Shown here: positions 1 to 8,904 of the stretch, in pieces | Position numbering within the stretch: the stretch's first letter is position 1 | How the letters are laid out: each line of letters starts with the position of its first letter | Assembly: GCF_000315625.1 (NCBI RefSeq) | Contig: NW_005434610.1 | Coordinates: forward strand, 264,820-289,826 | Source: Guillardia theta CCMP2712 | Taxonomy: Eukaryota; Cryptophyceae; Pyrenomonadales; Geminigeraceae | Direction: 5' to 3' | Length of the DNA stretch: 25,007 nucleotides | Made by a program: the position numbers and the translations under genes | The notes under the pieces: model-generated | Databases searched by the model: none | What the model was told of the DNA's origin: nothing | Seen by the model: the letters and a program-made list of their open reading frames with translations, nothing else

Positions 1-524
1 CAACGATACTAGCGTAAGTCCCTTTCTCATCCTTCTCCCCCTCCCCCTCCCCCTCCTACTTTGACTTTCTGGTCAGAACATGCAAGCTTCGCTACTTGCC
101 GATGGAGCAAATCTGAGCGTGATCGGGCAAGGACCAGCTGCTCCAGCGGGAAGGTGCAAGACAATCTGACTGCTCCTCCTCCTCCTCCTCCTCCCCTTCC
201 ATCTCCTCCATCTCGTCCTCCTCCTCCTTTTCCTCCTCCTCCTCCTCCTCCCCTTCCATTTCCTCCTTTCCTCCTCCTCTCCAATGATCTACCTTTCGCT
301 CTCCATCTGCTCCTGCTGACCAGTCCCCCAGCGTCGTGATCCACGTCGAGCCTCCTCTCATCGGAGACGAGGACGACAGCGCGGAGGAGAGCGACGAGGA
401 GGAGGAAAGACCCCTCAGCCGCGACGAGCTGAAGGCCAAGACCATGCGGGGTATCAACAAGAGAAAGTCCAGACAGCCGCAAAAGGTGGCGCCCAACAGC
501 GCGAGGTCGAGCAGCAAGAGGTAG
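1..524 (+). CDS. 3' end of an unknown gene (partial at window edge)
   Basis: Three exons can be joined: 1-13, 77-153 and 332-521 plus the stop at 522-524. Introns are 14-76 (GTAAGT...CAG) and 154-331 (GTGCAAG...CCCCAG), and the phases agree across both. The visible C-terminal part is about 94 residues. It starts around NDTSNMQASLLADG, passes through a hydrophobic VVIHVEPPLIG stretch, then an acidic run of Asp, Glu and Ser (GDEDDSAEESDEEEE), and ends in a basic Lys/Arg-rich tail (INKRKSRQPQKV...SSSKR). The acidic-then-basic tail fits a nuclear or nucleic-acid-associated protein, but that is inference. I do not recognise the family. The gene converges on the minus-strand gene that ends at 639, leaving about 115 bases between stops. 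Confidence 0.65.
172..263. repeat. CTC/CCT trinucleotide microsatellite inside an intron
   Basis: Imperfect runs of CTC/CCT fill most of the last intron (154-331) of the gene at the window start. On the other strand they give Glu-rich open frames that are artefacts of the repeat. Confidence 0.8.
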
Positions 525-638
525 AACAGAGGACGAGGACGAGGACGAGGACGAGGGAGCGTTGTGCTGGAGCTCTAGATGTTCATTATTGAAATTTCTG
601 CTTACACAAGGGAGGAGGACGAGGAGAGGGAGGGGGGG

Positions 639-2798
639 TCACTTGTGCCTCCTGCTGAATGCGATGGCGAAGGGGAGGGAGTCGAGACGAGGATCGGAGG
701 AGGAGAGGAGCAGCACCGCTCGCTTCCACTCCTCCTCCTCCTCCTTCCATACTCCAGCTATGCTCATTGAGCTTCCCATCCGTGAAACAGAGCGCAGGGA
801 GGAGGAGGAGGTGAGGGACGTGCTGGGCCTGAGCTGGGAGCAGCTGGAGGAAGGTCGTTGGGCGACCTCCCGCTCCTCCTCCCGCTCTTGCTGCATGGCG
901 CCCTCGAGAAGCTTGACAAGAGCTGCCGCCTGTGACGGGAGTGAGGAGCGACAGAGAGGAGAACCAGAGGAGGAACGGGGAGGGCAGTTGTGCAGCAAGG
1001 CAGGGAAGGAGAGAGGAAAGGAAAGGAGCCGAAAGGAGGAGAGAGGAGAGGAAGCATGAAGAAGAGAGCAGGAAGGGAAAGAAGGGGAGGGAAGGGGAGG
1101 GAAGGGGAGGGAAGGGGAGGGAAGGGAAGGGAAGGGAAGGGAAGGGAAGGGAAGGGGAGGGAAGGGAAGGGAAGGGAAGGGAAGGGGAGGGGAGGGGAGG
1201 AAGAGGTTCTCACCTCCGCTCCCTCCTCCTCCTCCAGCATCCTGCTCTCCTCCATGAACCCCAGCAGCTTCTTCGCCTGGGCTTCTGCTCCCCTTCCCCT
1301 TCGATCCTTCCTCTCCTCCTCGTCTTCATCGTCCTCCTCTTCTTCCCTGCCAAACTCTCCCATCCTCTCTCTGAGCAAGAAGCCTGCTGGGCCTGCTGCT
1401 CGTACCCGCAGCCGCTGCCATGCCTTCTGAAGCTCGACGGGACTCCAGCGCCGAAGGAGGTCGGCGGAGAGGAGGAGGTGAGGGCGACGGGCAGGAGAGG
1501 AGACGAACTTCTTGCCCACACTAGAGTGGAAGCGTACGAGACTTCTTGCCGCCTTGCGGTCTGGGGAGGAAGAGGAGGAGAGGACGGAGGCAGGTCGCTG
1601 TGGGGTACTGGAGGCACTGTCGGACCAGATCTTCTGCAAGAGAGAAACGTCAGGAGGAGGAGGAGACGAAGGGAGGACGTCGACTTTGGTGAGGGAGGGA
1701 GGGAGGAGGAAAGGGGAAGGAGGACAAGGAGGGCGAGCAACTGAGAGAAGGAGGAGAAGGGAAGAAGGAAGAGCAAGGGAGAGGAGGAAGAGGAAGGGGG
1801 TAGCTGACCAGGACTTGCGCTTTGTTGTGTTTCAGCTCTTCGAAGGAGGCAGAGTGAACGGAGCGCAAGATTTCAGCCCATGAGATGTAGTTCCTGTTGA
1901 CTTCTATGCACTGAAGCAGAGGGTTGATCAGTCGCGATGAGAGAGATGGAGGAGAGGAGAGGAGCGAGGAGAGCGGAGAGGAAAAGGGAGGAGGGGAAAG
2001 CAGGGGAAAGCAGGGGAGGGAAGGAGAGGGGAGGAGAGGAAAGAGAAGTAGGGAGGATAGGTGAGAGGGGAGGAACTATTTGAAATTCACCTGTACTGTG
2101 TTGTAAGTCCTGCATTGAGCAACTATGTCAAGGAGTTTCTGTCTGCTTATAAGAGGCAGATGGACATCTGAGTTTTCAATCTCCTGCAAGAAAATTACAA
2201 TCTCACTCCTTCCACAACCTCGTGCCCTCCTCTCCCCTCCCCTCCTCACTTCTGCTCCTGCTCCCTTCTGACCTCCATCCCTTTCCTCCTCGCTTTGTCT
2301 GGTCACCATGACACACAATCTCCCTGCCTCTCCTGCCCTCTCTCCTTTTCTCTCCTGTCCACAGCTTAGCTCTCCTCTCCTCTCCTCTCCTCTCCTCTCC
2401 TCTCCTCTCCTCTCCTCTCCTCTCCTCTCCTCTCCTCTCCTCTCCTCGCTCTCATGACCTCACCTGGACAAGGAGTTCTCGATCGATCAAGCTTGTAAAC
2501 TGCGACGAAGTCTTCGGGTCGCACCTTTGAAACAACTCGTGCAATCTGTTCGTTGATCAGTATATTCATCATCTCCATCATCATCATCATCATCCCCATC
2601 ATCATCCCCATCACCTCCATCATCATCATCATCATCATCTCAATCTCCATCATTATCACCACCACCACAACGGAGTGAAGCTCTTTCTTGATCTCACATT
2701 CGCTTCTGTTTTGCAATCTTCTTCAGATATTCGTTGATTGCTCCTTCCCTTCCATCTTTTGTCTTTTGTAGAATAGAAGTGCTGCTTTTGGAGCTCAT
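639..2798 (-). CDS. Unknown protein, Glu/Ser-rich C-terminus (six exons; may be the 3' half of a larger gene)
   Basis: Exons on the minus strand: 2798-2698, 2545-2464, 2183-2091, 1910-1809, 1633-1214 and 929-639. All phases agree and give 362 residues. The start would be MSSKSSTSILQKTKDG. Residues about 20-60 look helical (INEYLKKIAKQKR...LHELFQRCDP). The next part (LLDIVAQCRTYNTVQ and NRNYISWAEILRSV) resembles a degenerate EF-hand-like helix pair, but I cannot confirm it. The large fifth exon has a conserved-looking RRWSPVELQKAWQRLRVRAA segment followed by an acidic EEEEDDEDEEER run. The end is Ser-rich (SRRHK stop). The donor at 1808 (GTCAGC) is weak. The first codon lies just after a strong pyrimidine tract ending in AG, so 2793 may be a splice acceptor joining this to the exons at 2838-3657. 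Family unknown. Confidence 0.6.
930..1213 (-). repeat. Intron filled by GGGAA/GGGGAG minisatellite
   Basis: From about 1079 to 1200 the plus strand is a nearly unbroken array of GGGAA and GGGGAG units (purine only). It sits in the last intron of the minus-strand gene (donor at 1213, acceptor ending at 930), where it forms a pyrimidine tract on the sense strand. Plus-strand open frames of Glu-Gly-Arg-Lys repeats over it are artefacts. Confidence 0.8.
2369..2447. repeat. TCTCC pentanucleotide array, about 15 copies
   Basis: A nearly perfect TCTCC tandem array lies in the intron between the exons 2545-2464 and 2183-2091 of the minus-strand gene. It is purine-only on the sense strand, immediately after the donor. 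Confidence 0.9.
2577..2660. repeat. CAT trinucleotide microsatellite
   Basis: Imperfect CAT/CATC repeats lie in the first intron of the 2798-639 gene model. They produce a false Met-rich minus-strand frame. Confidence 0.85.
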
Positions 2799-3657
2799 CG
2801 AGGAGAGAAAAGAAGAATGAGGAGAAGTGCGATCAACAAAATGCTCCTGTCACGCTGCGTCAGCAGACTCCTCGTCCTCCTCGTCCTCCTTCTCCTCCTC
2901 GTCCTCGTCCTCGTCCTCTTCCTCCTCCTCCTCCTCCTCCTCCTCCTCCTCCTCCTCCTCCTCCTCCTTTCCTTGATGGATCCAAAGATCCTTTTGAAAT
3001 TCGCCCGGTGCTTCGGACCAGCCTGGGAGATCACGGAAAGCCAAGAGGTCAGAGGGAGGGAGGAGAGGATTACCTCATTCATGTCCTTACCTTCTCCAGC
3101 CATTCCTTCACTCTCGATATCTCAGACTCGTCTACAACTCCCTTGCACAGCTCGCTGATCTCTTTGTCTTGCAGCTTGACCTCACTGTCATGTGAGAACA
3201 TTGCATCCTTGCTGCCACTGATTCCTGAAGTTGGTGTCGACGACGCTGCTCAAGCACGTCAGAGCCTCGTCGCAGCCGCCGTCCGTCCGTCCGTCCGTCC
3301 GTCCCTCCTTCCCTTTCCTCCCTGCCTCTCCTTTCTCCTCCAACTACTCCACCTGCTCGCATGGACTTGTTCATCTTGATGAAAGACCTCGACTTCTCTC
3401 GCCTCTCTCGTCGGACGCGCTTCAGCTCTTCCTCACTCAGAGCTTGCCTCTTGCTCTCCCCTCCTTGCAGTGCCATCTCCACCTCCGTCTTATCTCCCAT
3501 CATGGTCTGCAATCGCCGCATCAGTCTTCCTCCTGCATGCACTTCTAAGGTGTCAAACCTGAAACCAGTGATGTTTGGGTGGCGTCTTCCCGCATCTTTC
3601 CTGTGGAGTCGCAAACTTGTACTCGACTATGTCACTGATCGCTGCTTCGTTCTCCAT
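2795..3657 (-). CDS. Unknown basic protein with Arg run (probably the 5' part of the adjacent gene)
   Basis: Exons: 3657-3559 (start MENEAAISDIVEYKF), 3506-3353, 3224-3091 and from 3022. The first three junctions agree in phase. Exon 2 holds a charged helix, SEEELKRVRRERREKSRSF, like the basic region of a DNA-binding helix, but no leucine zipper follows, so I do not call bZIP. Exon 3 ends in a predicted helix (SEISRVKEWLEK). Exon 4 begins AGPKHRANFKRIFGSIKE, then the GGA microsatellite is read as about 16 Arg. The frame either stops by overlapping the next start codon at 2795, or splices at 2838 (donor GTTGAT, 44-nt intron) to 2793 in the correct phase. The second option gives one ten-exon gene over 639-3657. 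Another frame of the microsatellite reads as poly-Glu ending in ESADAA, but it does not match the phase of the preceding exon. Confidence 0.5.
2870..2967. repeat. CTC/GTC trinucleotide microsatellite, possibly coding
   Basis: A long CTC run with interspersed CTCGTC units. On the minus strand it is GAG/GGA repeat and appears to lie inside an exon, encoding either poly-Arg (phase-consistent) or poly-Glu. Confidence 0.8.
3281..3304. repeat. GTCC tetranucleotide repeat
   Basis: About six tandem GTCC units lie within the intron between exons 3506-3353 and 3224-3091 of the minus-strand gene. Confidence 0.8.
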
Positions 3658-3817
3658 CCTGATATCATACTGTCAGTCTGACTGATCGCCATCCTTCATC
3701 CTGCCTGGGCCTCCTCGCCATGGCCTCTATATCGAATCCTCTCCTCCTCTCCTCTCCACTCCTCTCCTCCCTTGCTCTATCACTCAGTCGCAGCCATCAA
3801 CTGGTCTACTCTGTGGA

Positions 3818-3960
3818 AAAGGGTGGGTATGTAGAGTTATTGGATAGGTAGGGGGTGTCAATGCACTTGGTAAATACGGGTATAAAATCTGGTCAAAGGA
3901 GGGGTGTAAATTTCTTTGAATGGGTGGGGGTCATGGCCACGGGGGTGATTGTCGCACTCG
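3818..3960. repeat. G-rich degenerate spacer (copy 1)
   Basis: Intergenic. Irregularly spaced words such as GGGTGGGTA, TAGGGGGTGTCAATGCA, GGAGGGGTGTAAAT and GGGTGGGGGTCATGG. Similar wording recurs at 8905-9250 and, on the opposite strand, at 18945-19115. No coding frame is convincing. The flanking 3660-3817 holds only short CTCC runs. Confidence 0.5.
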
Positions 3961-3984
3961 GAGTCTTAGCCGTTGAGGCTGATA

Positions 3985-4335
3985 GTTGACTGGGCGCACT
4001 CAGTGGGCCCCGGGCCCCCAACCCGGCGCCGGCCGCTGAGCTCCGAACTTCCGGGCCCGGTAGTCCGGAACCTTGATCTCACAGACGGGTTAGTGGAAAC
4101 TTGACTCAGTGAAGAGAAAAGAGCTTCCGATTCAACCGGGGATCTACAGGCCCGGGCCCGGTGACTCGGGGCCGGGCACTGTAAAAGTGACTCGCTCAGT
4201 GCCAAACTTCCGTTGAACACTGACCCGGGTCGTTGTTTGGGCGAAAGGCAACGCCAGGCCACCAGCTGACCCCGGAACTGGTTCCGAGGGTCCGATGAGT
4301 CAAACTTGACGTGATCACTGAGTCCTCGCGTTCCC
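3985..4335. promoter_or_regulatory. GC-rich island upstream of the 4336 gene (copy 1)
   Basis: A GC-rich stretch with repeated CCCGGGCCC-type words and many copies of ACTCAGTG, TGACTC, TCACTGAG and GTGACTCG. It ends directly at the start codon at 4336. Related islands lie upstream of the starts at 11036 and 16804. A promoter or 5' leader role is inferred from position and recurrence only. Confidence 0.45.
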
Positions 4336-5565
4336 ATGGCGCTCGTCTGGGCCGTCATGGCGGCAGCCCTGGCGCTGGCTGGCAATGCAGGAGGAGCAGA
4401 CGCCTCAGGTGGGACCTTCCTGATCCCCTCTGCTGAGAGGAAGCTTCTGGCTGCTCAGGATGGGATCAGCAACTGTAGTGCGGCCTGCGCTCGATGCAAC
4501 ATGTTCGGCAGTACCCTGGACGTCCCATGTAGCAGCAAGATTTGCAACAGCAAGGGACGATGCGATGGGCAAGGACGATGTGTCTGCTTTGAAGGATGGG
4601 CAGGGCTGACATGCAACGTGTCTACGACAACTTCTCCTGAAGTTCATCAACAAACAAGCACAACTATAATCATCACAGACACCAATGCTACTATGCTTCC
4701 AGGGACCACAGTGCTTCCAGAGACAACAAGCGCACAAAACTTGACCAACATCACAGGTGAAAACAGTCTTCAAGAATCAACCAGGACATACGACAACATT
4801 ACGAGTGTTGTATCATCCATGGAATCAACCAATCCAGCCAGTACCCCTGAAACGACTCCAGTTGGTAACAGCGCCATCGAGGCCACCGTCAACTTTCTCG
4901 TCACTTTCTCGATGACCCGCGCTGAGTTTGAAAACATCCGAGTGAAGTACCTTGCAAGCTTCGCGCGTGCAGCAAAGGTTTCTCTTAACAGGGTGAGGAT
5001 CGTAGAGGTGAGGGAAATCTCCCTCAGACGATCTGCAATACACCGACGACTGCTAGCCAGCGGGGTAGAGGTTGTGACCGAGGTGAAGCTCGACGGTACG
5101 CAGTCAGCAGACAGCTACAGCATCAGTTCTGATGGTCTCAATGCTGAGCTTGTGAAGGACGGGCTTCCTGCCAGTCAAGGGGTCAAGAAAGTCACGTCCC
5201 CCTCCACCACCGTGGTGAAGTCACTTGGCGGCATCACCCGTTCGGAGATCATTCTTGCGAGCTGCCTCGGGGGCGTCACTTTGTTGGGTCTGGTCGTCGG
5301 ATGTTTTGTTTGGGTGTGGATAAATGGGGGGAGGAAGAAGAAGCTGGAGGAGACGAAAATGGTTGAAGGGAACAGTGCTTGCTCGGCCTCGATCGGTTTC
5401 GAGTCATGGGCAGTACCCCATTGCGTGAAGAAGCAAAGTCCAGATGGAAGCTACGAGATTCAAGAGAATGAGGAAGAGAACACCGAGAAGCTCAACCAGG
5501 AGGCCGCTGAGCCTGACTCAGAAGCTTTAACCAAGTACTGTTTGAGCGAGGTGCTGAATGATTAA
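4336..5565 (+). CDS. Type I membrane protein with EGF-like module
   Basis: Single-exon gene of 409 residues. Residues 1 to about 25 form a signal peptide (MALVWAVMAAALALAGNAGG). A Cys-rich module follows at about 46-95; its second half (CNSKGRCDGQGRCVCFEGW) is a classical EGF-like pattern. Next come about 90 Thr/Ser-rich residues with several Asn-X-Ser/Thr sites, so probably a glycosylated stalk. About residues 185-260 form a small alpha/beta module (VTFSMTRAEFENIRVKYLAS, then VRIVEVREI and RRLLASGVEVVTEV), a type common in secreted protist proteins and reminiscent of SEA-like folds. A transmembrane helix at about 310-335 (ASCLGGVTLLGLVVGCFVWV) is followed by a basic stop-transfer and an acidic cytoplasmic tail. 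A surface receptor or adhesion role is inference. Confidence 0.85.
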   Translation: MALVWAVMAAALALAGNAGGADASGGTFLIPSAERKLLAAQDGISNCSAACARCNMFGSTLDVPCSSKICNSKGRCDGQGRCVCFEGWAGLTCNVSTTTSPEVHQQTSTTIIITDTNATMLPGTTVLPETTSAQNLTNITGENSLQESTRTYDNITSVVSSMESTNPASTPETTPVGNSAIEATVNFLVTFSMTRAEFENIRVKYLASFARAAKVSLNRVRIVEVREISLRRSAIHRRLLASGVEVVTEVKLDGTQSADSYSISSDGLNAELVKDGLPASQGVKKVTSPSTTVVKSLGGITRSEIILASCLGGVTLLGLVVGCFVWVWINGGRKKKLEETKMVEGNSACSASIGFESWAVPHCVKKQSPDGSYEIQENEEENTEKLNQEAAEPDSEALTKYCLSEVLND

Positions 5566-5720
5566 ATCGTAGGTATGCTGCAAGTTCTGCCAATTTAGAA
5601 AAGGATGGTAATTGTCCGATGTCACGAAGGAGCTAGAAACAAGTGGAGGACTAGGCAGCCAAGGCTTGTAGCGCAGGGGCCAGAGCGTTGAATGCCATTT
5701 AAACACTACCTTAGCCGACG

Positions 5721-7054
5721 TTACACCTGAGCATCACTCTGTAGGTTTGCATGACACGACGCAATCCACTCCAACTTGTTGCAACGCTTCTCAACCTGCA
5801 AATCATCATGTTGTCACGTGACAGAATCTTCACCGTCATCCGCCGACACTCTTCTTCCTCTTTCACCGTCTCTCACCTCCAAGAGATGCGGGCAGGTCGT
5901 GGCAAGGTCGACGTCATACCTGAGGAAGTGACTGTAACATTGACCCGCAAACACCTCATCGCACATTCCAGACCTTCGGGCATTGTAGAGCTGAGGTATC
6001 AGACAGGCATCAGCCATGGTTGGTTCGCGGGTTCCAGCAAGGTACACGCTGTCGTTTCCTCGATCCTCCTTTAGCTCCTCCAGGATCTGCAGGGCAAGGA
6101 CCTGAACGAAAGGATACACGTGAGGACAGAAGTTGAAGCTCATGGTCCGAAAACCTCCACAGCTTCCAAGCCCTTTGAGATAGCCTTGTGTGCCCAATCC
6201 TGTTGTCTCAAGTTCACGGACCAAATCTTGATCATCCTCGACTTCATCAACACACAGTCACATACCTTCGAATCCATCTGCCCGTTGCTGCAAAGATCAT
6301 CAGAGAGGAGGATGGCCTGAGATTCAGTCTGACTACCTTGAAATAGCTTTGAGGACGCTGAGATTCTGCAAGGGTTGTATTCCACTGTTGATTATCTCCG
6401 ATATCTGCAGCAGCTGTAAACTTGGAAATCCTCCACTTCGCATTCAGAGAGTCCCCACAAGACGCTGGTAAGATCACTGTACCTGTCTCACTCGCATCCT
6501 TTCAATAGGATCTTTTGGCAACATGGAGCAACCTAAATCAACATCAACACATGAAAAAGAGTTACATATCCGGCACCAGAATTGGGAAAAGTCTCTTCCA
6601 GAAATTCGATGATTGCTAAGCTCTGACTCAGCAGCCTCTGTCATGACGTCACTTGGTCTACCACATCCAATACAGAGAATTCCTTTGTCTTTGCTTCTTC
6701 ATCATACACCTCCAAAGTCGGAACCTGAGCCCACCATCATCGGCAGGGAAAGACTGAACCAAATTTCCACCTGTCTCATTCGGTTGCGATTTTCATGCTC
6801 ACTGTCATGCTGGTCCCCTTTTGAGATGTCAATGGGAACGTACTGTTTTATCACAGTTGTCAGTTTGGACATTTTAAGGTAGCTTTAACAATTTTCCGAA
6901 CCTCATACTTAATGCCTTTTGCGGCCAACGCGATTCTCACTCGCCAAGTGCACGATGACCGCCAGTAGCCTAACAGAAATCTTCAATCGATTAGTGGGTA
7001 TAATAAAATCTGATGACCGTAAAGCTTCCAAGTGTGAAATCGTCTTGCCCCCAT
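5721..7054 (-). CDS. Maleylacetoacetate isomerase (zeta-class GST) moiety of an FAH-MAAI fusion
   Basis: C-terminal half of the bifunctional gene. It isomerises maleylacetoacetate to fumarylacetoacetate using glutathione. Exons: end of 7155-7018, then 6969-6902, 6842-6771, 6724-6710, 6637-6577, 6532-6483, 6413-6337, 6287-6266, 6199-6155, 6101-5974, 5919-5877 and 5795-5721. Phases agree throughout. Family signatures are clear: YWRSSCTWRVRIALAAKG (the active-site SSC loop), RQ/VPTLE (cis-Pro region), LSQSLAIIEFLEETFP (glutathione-binding SQS), MLPKDPIERMRVRQ, INSGIQPLQNLSVLK, TMADACLIPQLYNAR and a C-terminal helix. Exons of 15 and 22 nt are unusually small. The 6724-6710/6637 junction is the least certain, since the usual three or so residues after VPTLE are missing unless another splice site is used. 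MGARRFHTW at 7054 could be the ancestral start, but no stop codon separates it from the upstream enzyme. Confidence 0.88.
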
Positions 7055-8489
7055 AGACGCAACTTGTGACACTCCGTGAGCTGCAAGTACCTCTTGTTCC
7101 AGGTGGACGTGCGCTGGATTACTTTCAATAATGGAGCCAGCAGGGAAGATCTTGCCTGCAGCAATTGAAACTCGAGTAAGTTTTGAAAAATGAGACAACA
7201 ATTTTACCATTGCACTCTCCAAAGCCAAGTGACAGTATTCTCTCGTTCCCATTGCTGTCTTGGACCTTATTTTGACATTTTCCTCTCATAATCACTTTGT
7301 CAAAATCCTTGAGAAATTTTCTGTTTTCTCCAGAGCTACCAAGCGGAACATCACGAGTACCTCTCCAGCTCATCTCCAACAGACTCCCAAGAGAGTCTTG
7401 TTCGCCCCCACTGATTGTGCCGGTACCGAGAAGATCTCCTGGCCTCATCCGACATCCTGTCACTGTGTGATGCACCAGTTGTTGCTTGATGTTCCAGTAA
7501 AGGTTGCGCATGTTGGTGCGGCAGACCTGCTCTGCTTGAGGCATATCCTGACCCTGGATGCTGACCGTGAGGTCAATGTCGAAGGAGGAGTAATTGGGAT
7601 CTTTCAAGTAGTCGAGCGGCTCGGGGTCCTGTTGAACCCTGGAGATGGTCTCGCAGGTGAATGGTTTCAAGGCCTCATATGGAACGATCCAAGGAGATAT
7701 GGAGGTGGCAAAGTTCTTGGATCCAAAGGGCCCAAGTGGGACATACTCCCACGACTGGATGTCCCTGGCAGACCAGTCGTTCATGAGGACAAGGCCGAAG
7801 ATTCGATCTTCAACGTTGTCCATGGTTATGGTCTCACCCAACCTCAGGGGCTCCCCCCCTACAAAGAACGCAATCTCCATTTCAAAGTCCAGGTTCTTGC
7901 ATGGACCGTACTCGCTTCCTTTCTTTGGGTCTCCTTTATCCTTCTGCAACTGACCTCGTGGGCGAACGATCTCGGTCCCGCTGACGAATACGGTAGATGC
8001 GCGGCCATGGTATCCAACAGGAAGGTGTAGCCAGTTGGGCTGCAAGGCATTCGCTGGATCACGAAACATGCACCCGCAATTGAACGCATGGTCTCTGGAA
8101 GAGTAAAAGTCTGTGTAGTCTGGTATGACAGCCGGAAGATGCATCTTCACTGTATCTAACTTGACGAATGCCTTGGATGCCATTACAGGATCGTCTCTTA
8201 ATTCCCTGCTTCCTCCTTCTCTGAGAAGGTCCATGAGTCTTTCTCTTGTAGCTTTCCAAACAGATGAAGGACATGCCATGAATTCATTCAAGGCTGGCTT
8301 TGAGAAGCACGATGGGTCCAAGCCTCCAATGCCCCGGAGCAGGCAAGTGACAACTGACAAGTCCAGGACTAAATTTCCTATGGCAACCCCGCACCTTGGT
8401 GGCCTTGAGCTCGTTGAGAAGACTCCATATGGCAGATTGTCAAGTGTGAAGTCAGAATTCTCTGGTATCTCAACCCAGGAGCGCGTCAT
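7018..8489 (-). CDS. Fumarylacetoacetase moiety (N-terminal part of an FAH-MAAI fusion)
   Basis: Hydrolyses fumarylacetoacetate to fumarate and acetoacetate, the last step of tyrosine and phenylalanine breakdown. The large first exon, 8489-7208 (427 codons), starts MTRSWVEIPENSDFTLDNLP and aligns with the whole family. It shows the N-terminal domain, DYTDFYSSRDHAFNCGCMFR (metal-ligand Asp and catalytic His), LDFEMEIAFFVGG (metal-binding Glu pair), LMNDWSARDIQSWEYVPLGP (Asp, Arg, Gln of the active site) and GDLLGTGTISG. The family C-terminus GFGECNGKIFPAGS is restored by splicing donor 7207 (GTAAAA) to exon 7155-7018. Instead of stopping there, as FAH normally does at about 420 residues, the frame runs through a linker (IIESNPAHVHLEQEV...) into the isomerase. 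Length and motifs are otherwise complete, so the enzyme should be active. Confidence 0.93.
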
Positions 8490-8516
8490 CTTGTCCCTGC
8501 AGACAAGTGTTGAGTG

Positions 8517-8904
8517 AGCACATCAGCTGCACGACCCTGCGAAATACTCTCCTTCCTTGCTTCCTTCCCTCCCTTCCTCCCTACCTTTCTCTCCCGCACC
8601 TCACCTTCTAAATTCATACAATTATTGGAAAAGGATATAGATCAATCTGTTAGCACAGCCAGAAACCAATAAACTGGCTGCAAGGAAAAAACACAAACTA
8701 GAACTTGTCTTCGGATCATGGAATCTGGAAGAGAGCGAGAGACGATGAGAGACAAGAGGAAGAGATTTCAGTCAGCACTTTCGACATTTTGAGATGCCCA
8801 CTGAGGGTAGGAGGATGGCAAGGGGAGGAGAAGGAGGAGGGGACGACAATCGAGCCAGGATTTCTGCGAGCATTTCGTTCAAGCTTTCTGGAATGAACAA
8901 AGTT
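8517..8904. other. Spacer upstream of the FAH-MAAI gene
   Basis: Contains CTTCC-type pyrimidine runs (8545-8610), likely promoter or 5' leader of the minus-strand FAH-MAAI gene. A 63-codon plus-strand frame at 8705-8896 has low-complexity composition and no recognisable features, so I do not call it. Confidence 0.4.

Noticed and set aside
27-517. Two long minus-strand frames of Gly or Glu runs near the window start
   Set aside because: They read through the CTC microsatellite in an intron of the plus-strand gene; composition is repeat-driven and phase-consistent plus-strand exons cover the same bases.
932-1744. 270-codon plus-strand frame rich in Arg, Glu and Gly
   Set aside because: Mostly the GGGAA array and the antisense of a minus-strand exon; no folded segment, and the minus-strand model has matching splice phases.
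2369-2447. CRISPR-like array
   Set aside because: Simple five-base tandem repeat without spacers, in an intron of a eukaryotic gene.
2366-2716. Minus-strand Met/Val-rich frame
   Set aside because: CAT repeat in an intron. The part that looks real (IARVVSKVRPEDFVAVYKLD) overlaps an exon whose phase-consistent frame reads LHELFQRCDPKTSSQF instead.
3966-4385. 139-codon minus-strand frame over the GC-rich island
   Set aside because: Arises from high GC with few stops; no domain, and it overlaps the start of the well-supported membrane-protein gene.
7260-8030. 256-codon plus-strand frame
   Set aside because: Antisense shadow of the FAH exon, which matches its family end to end.
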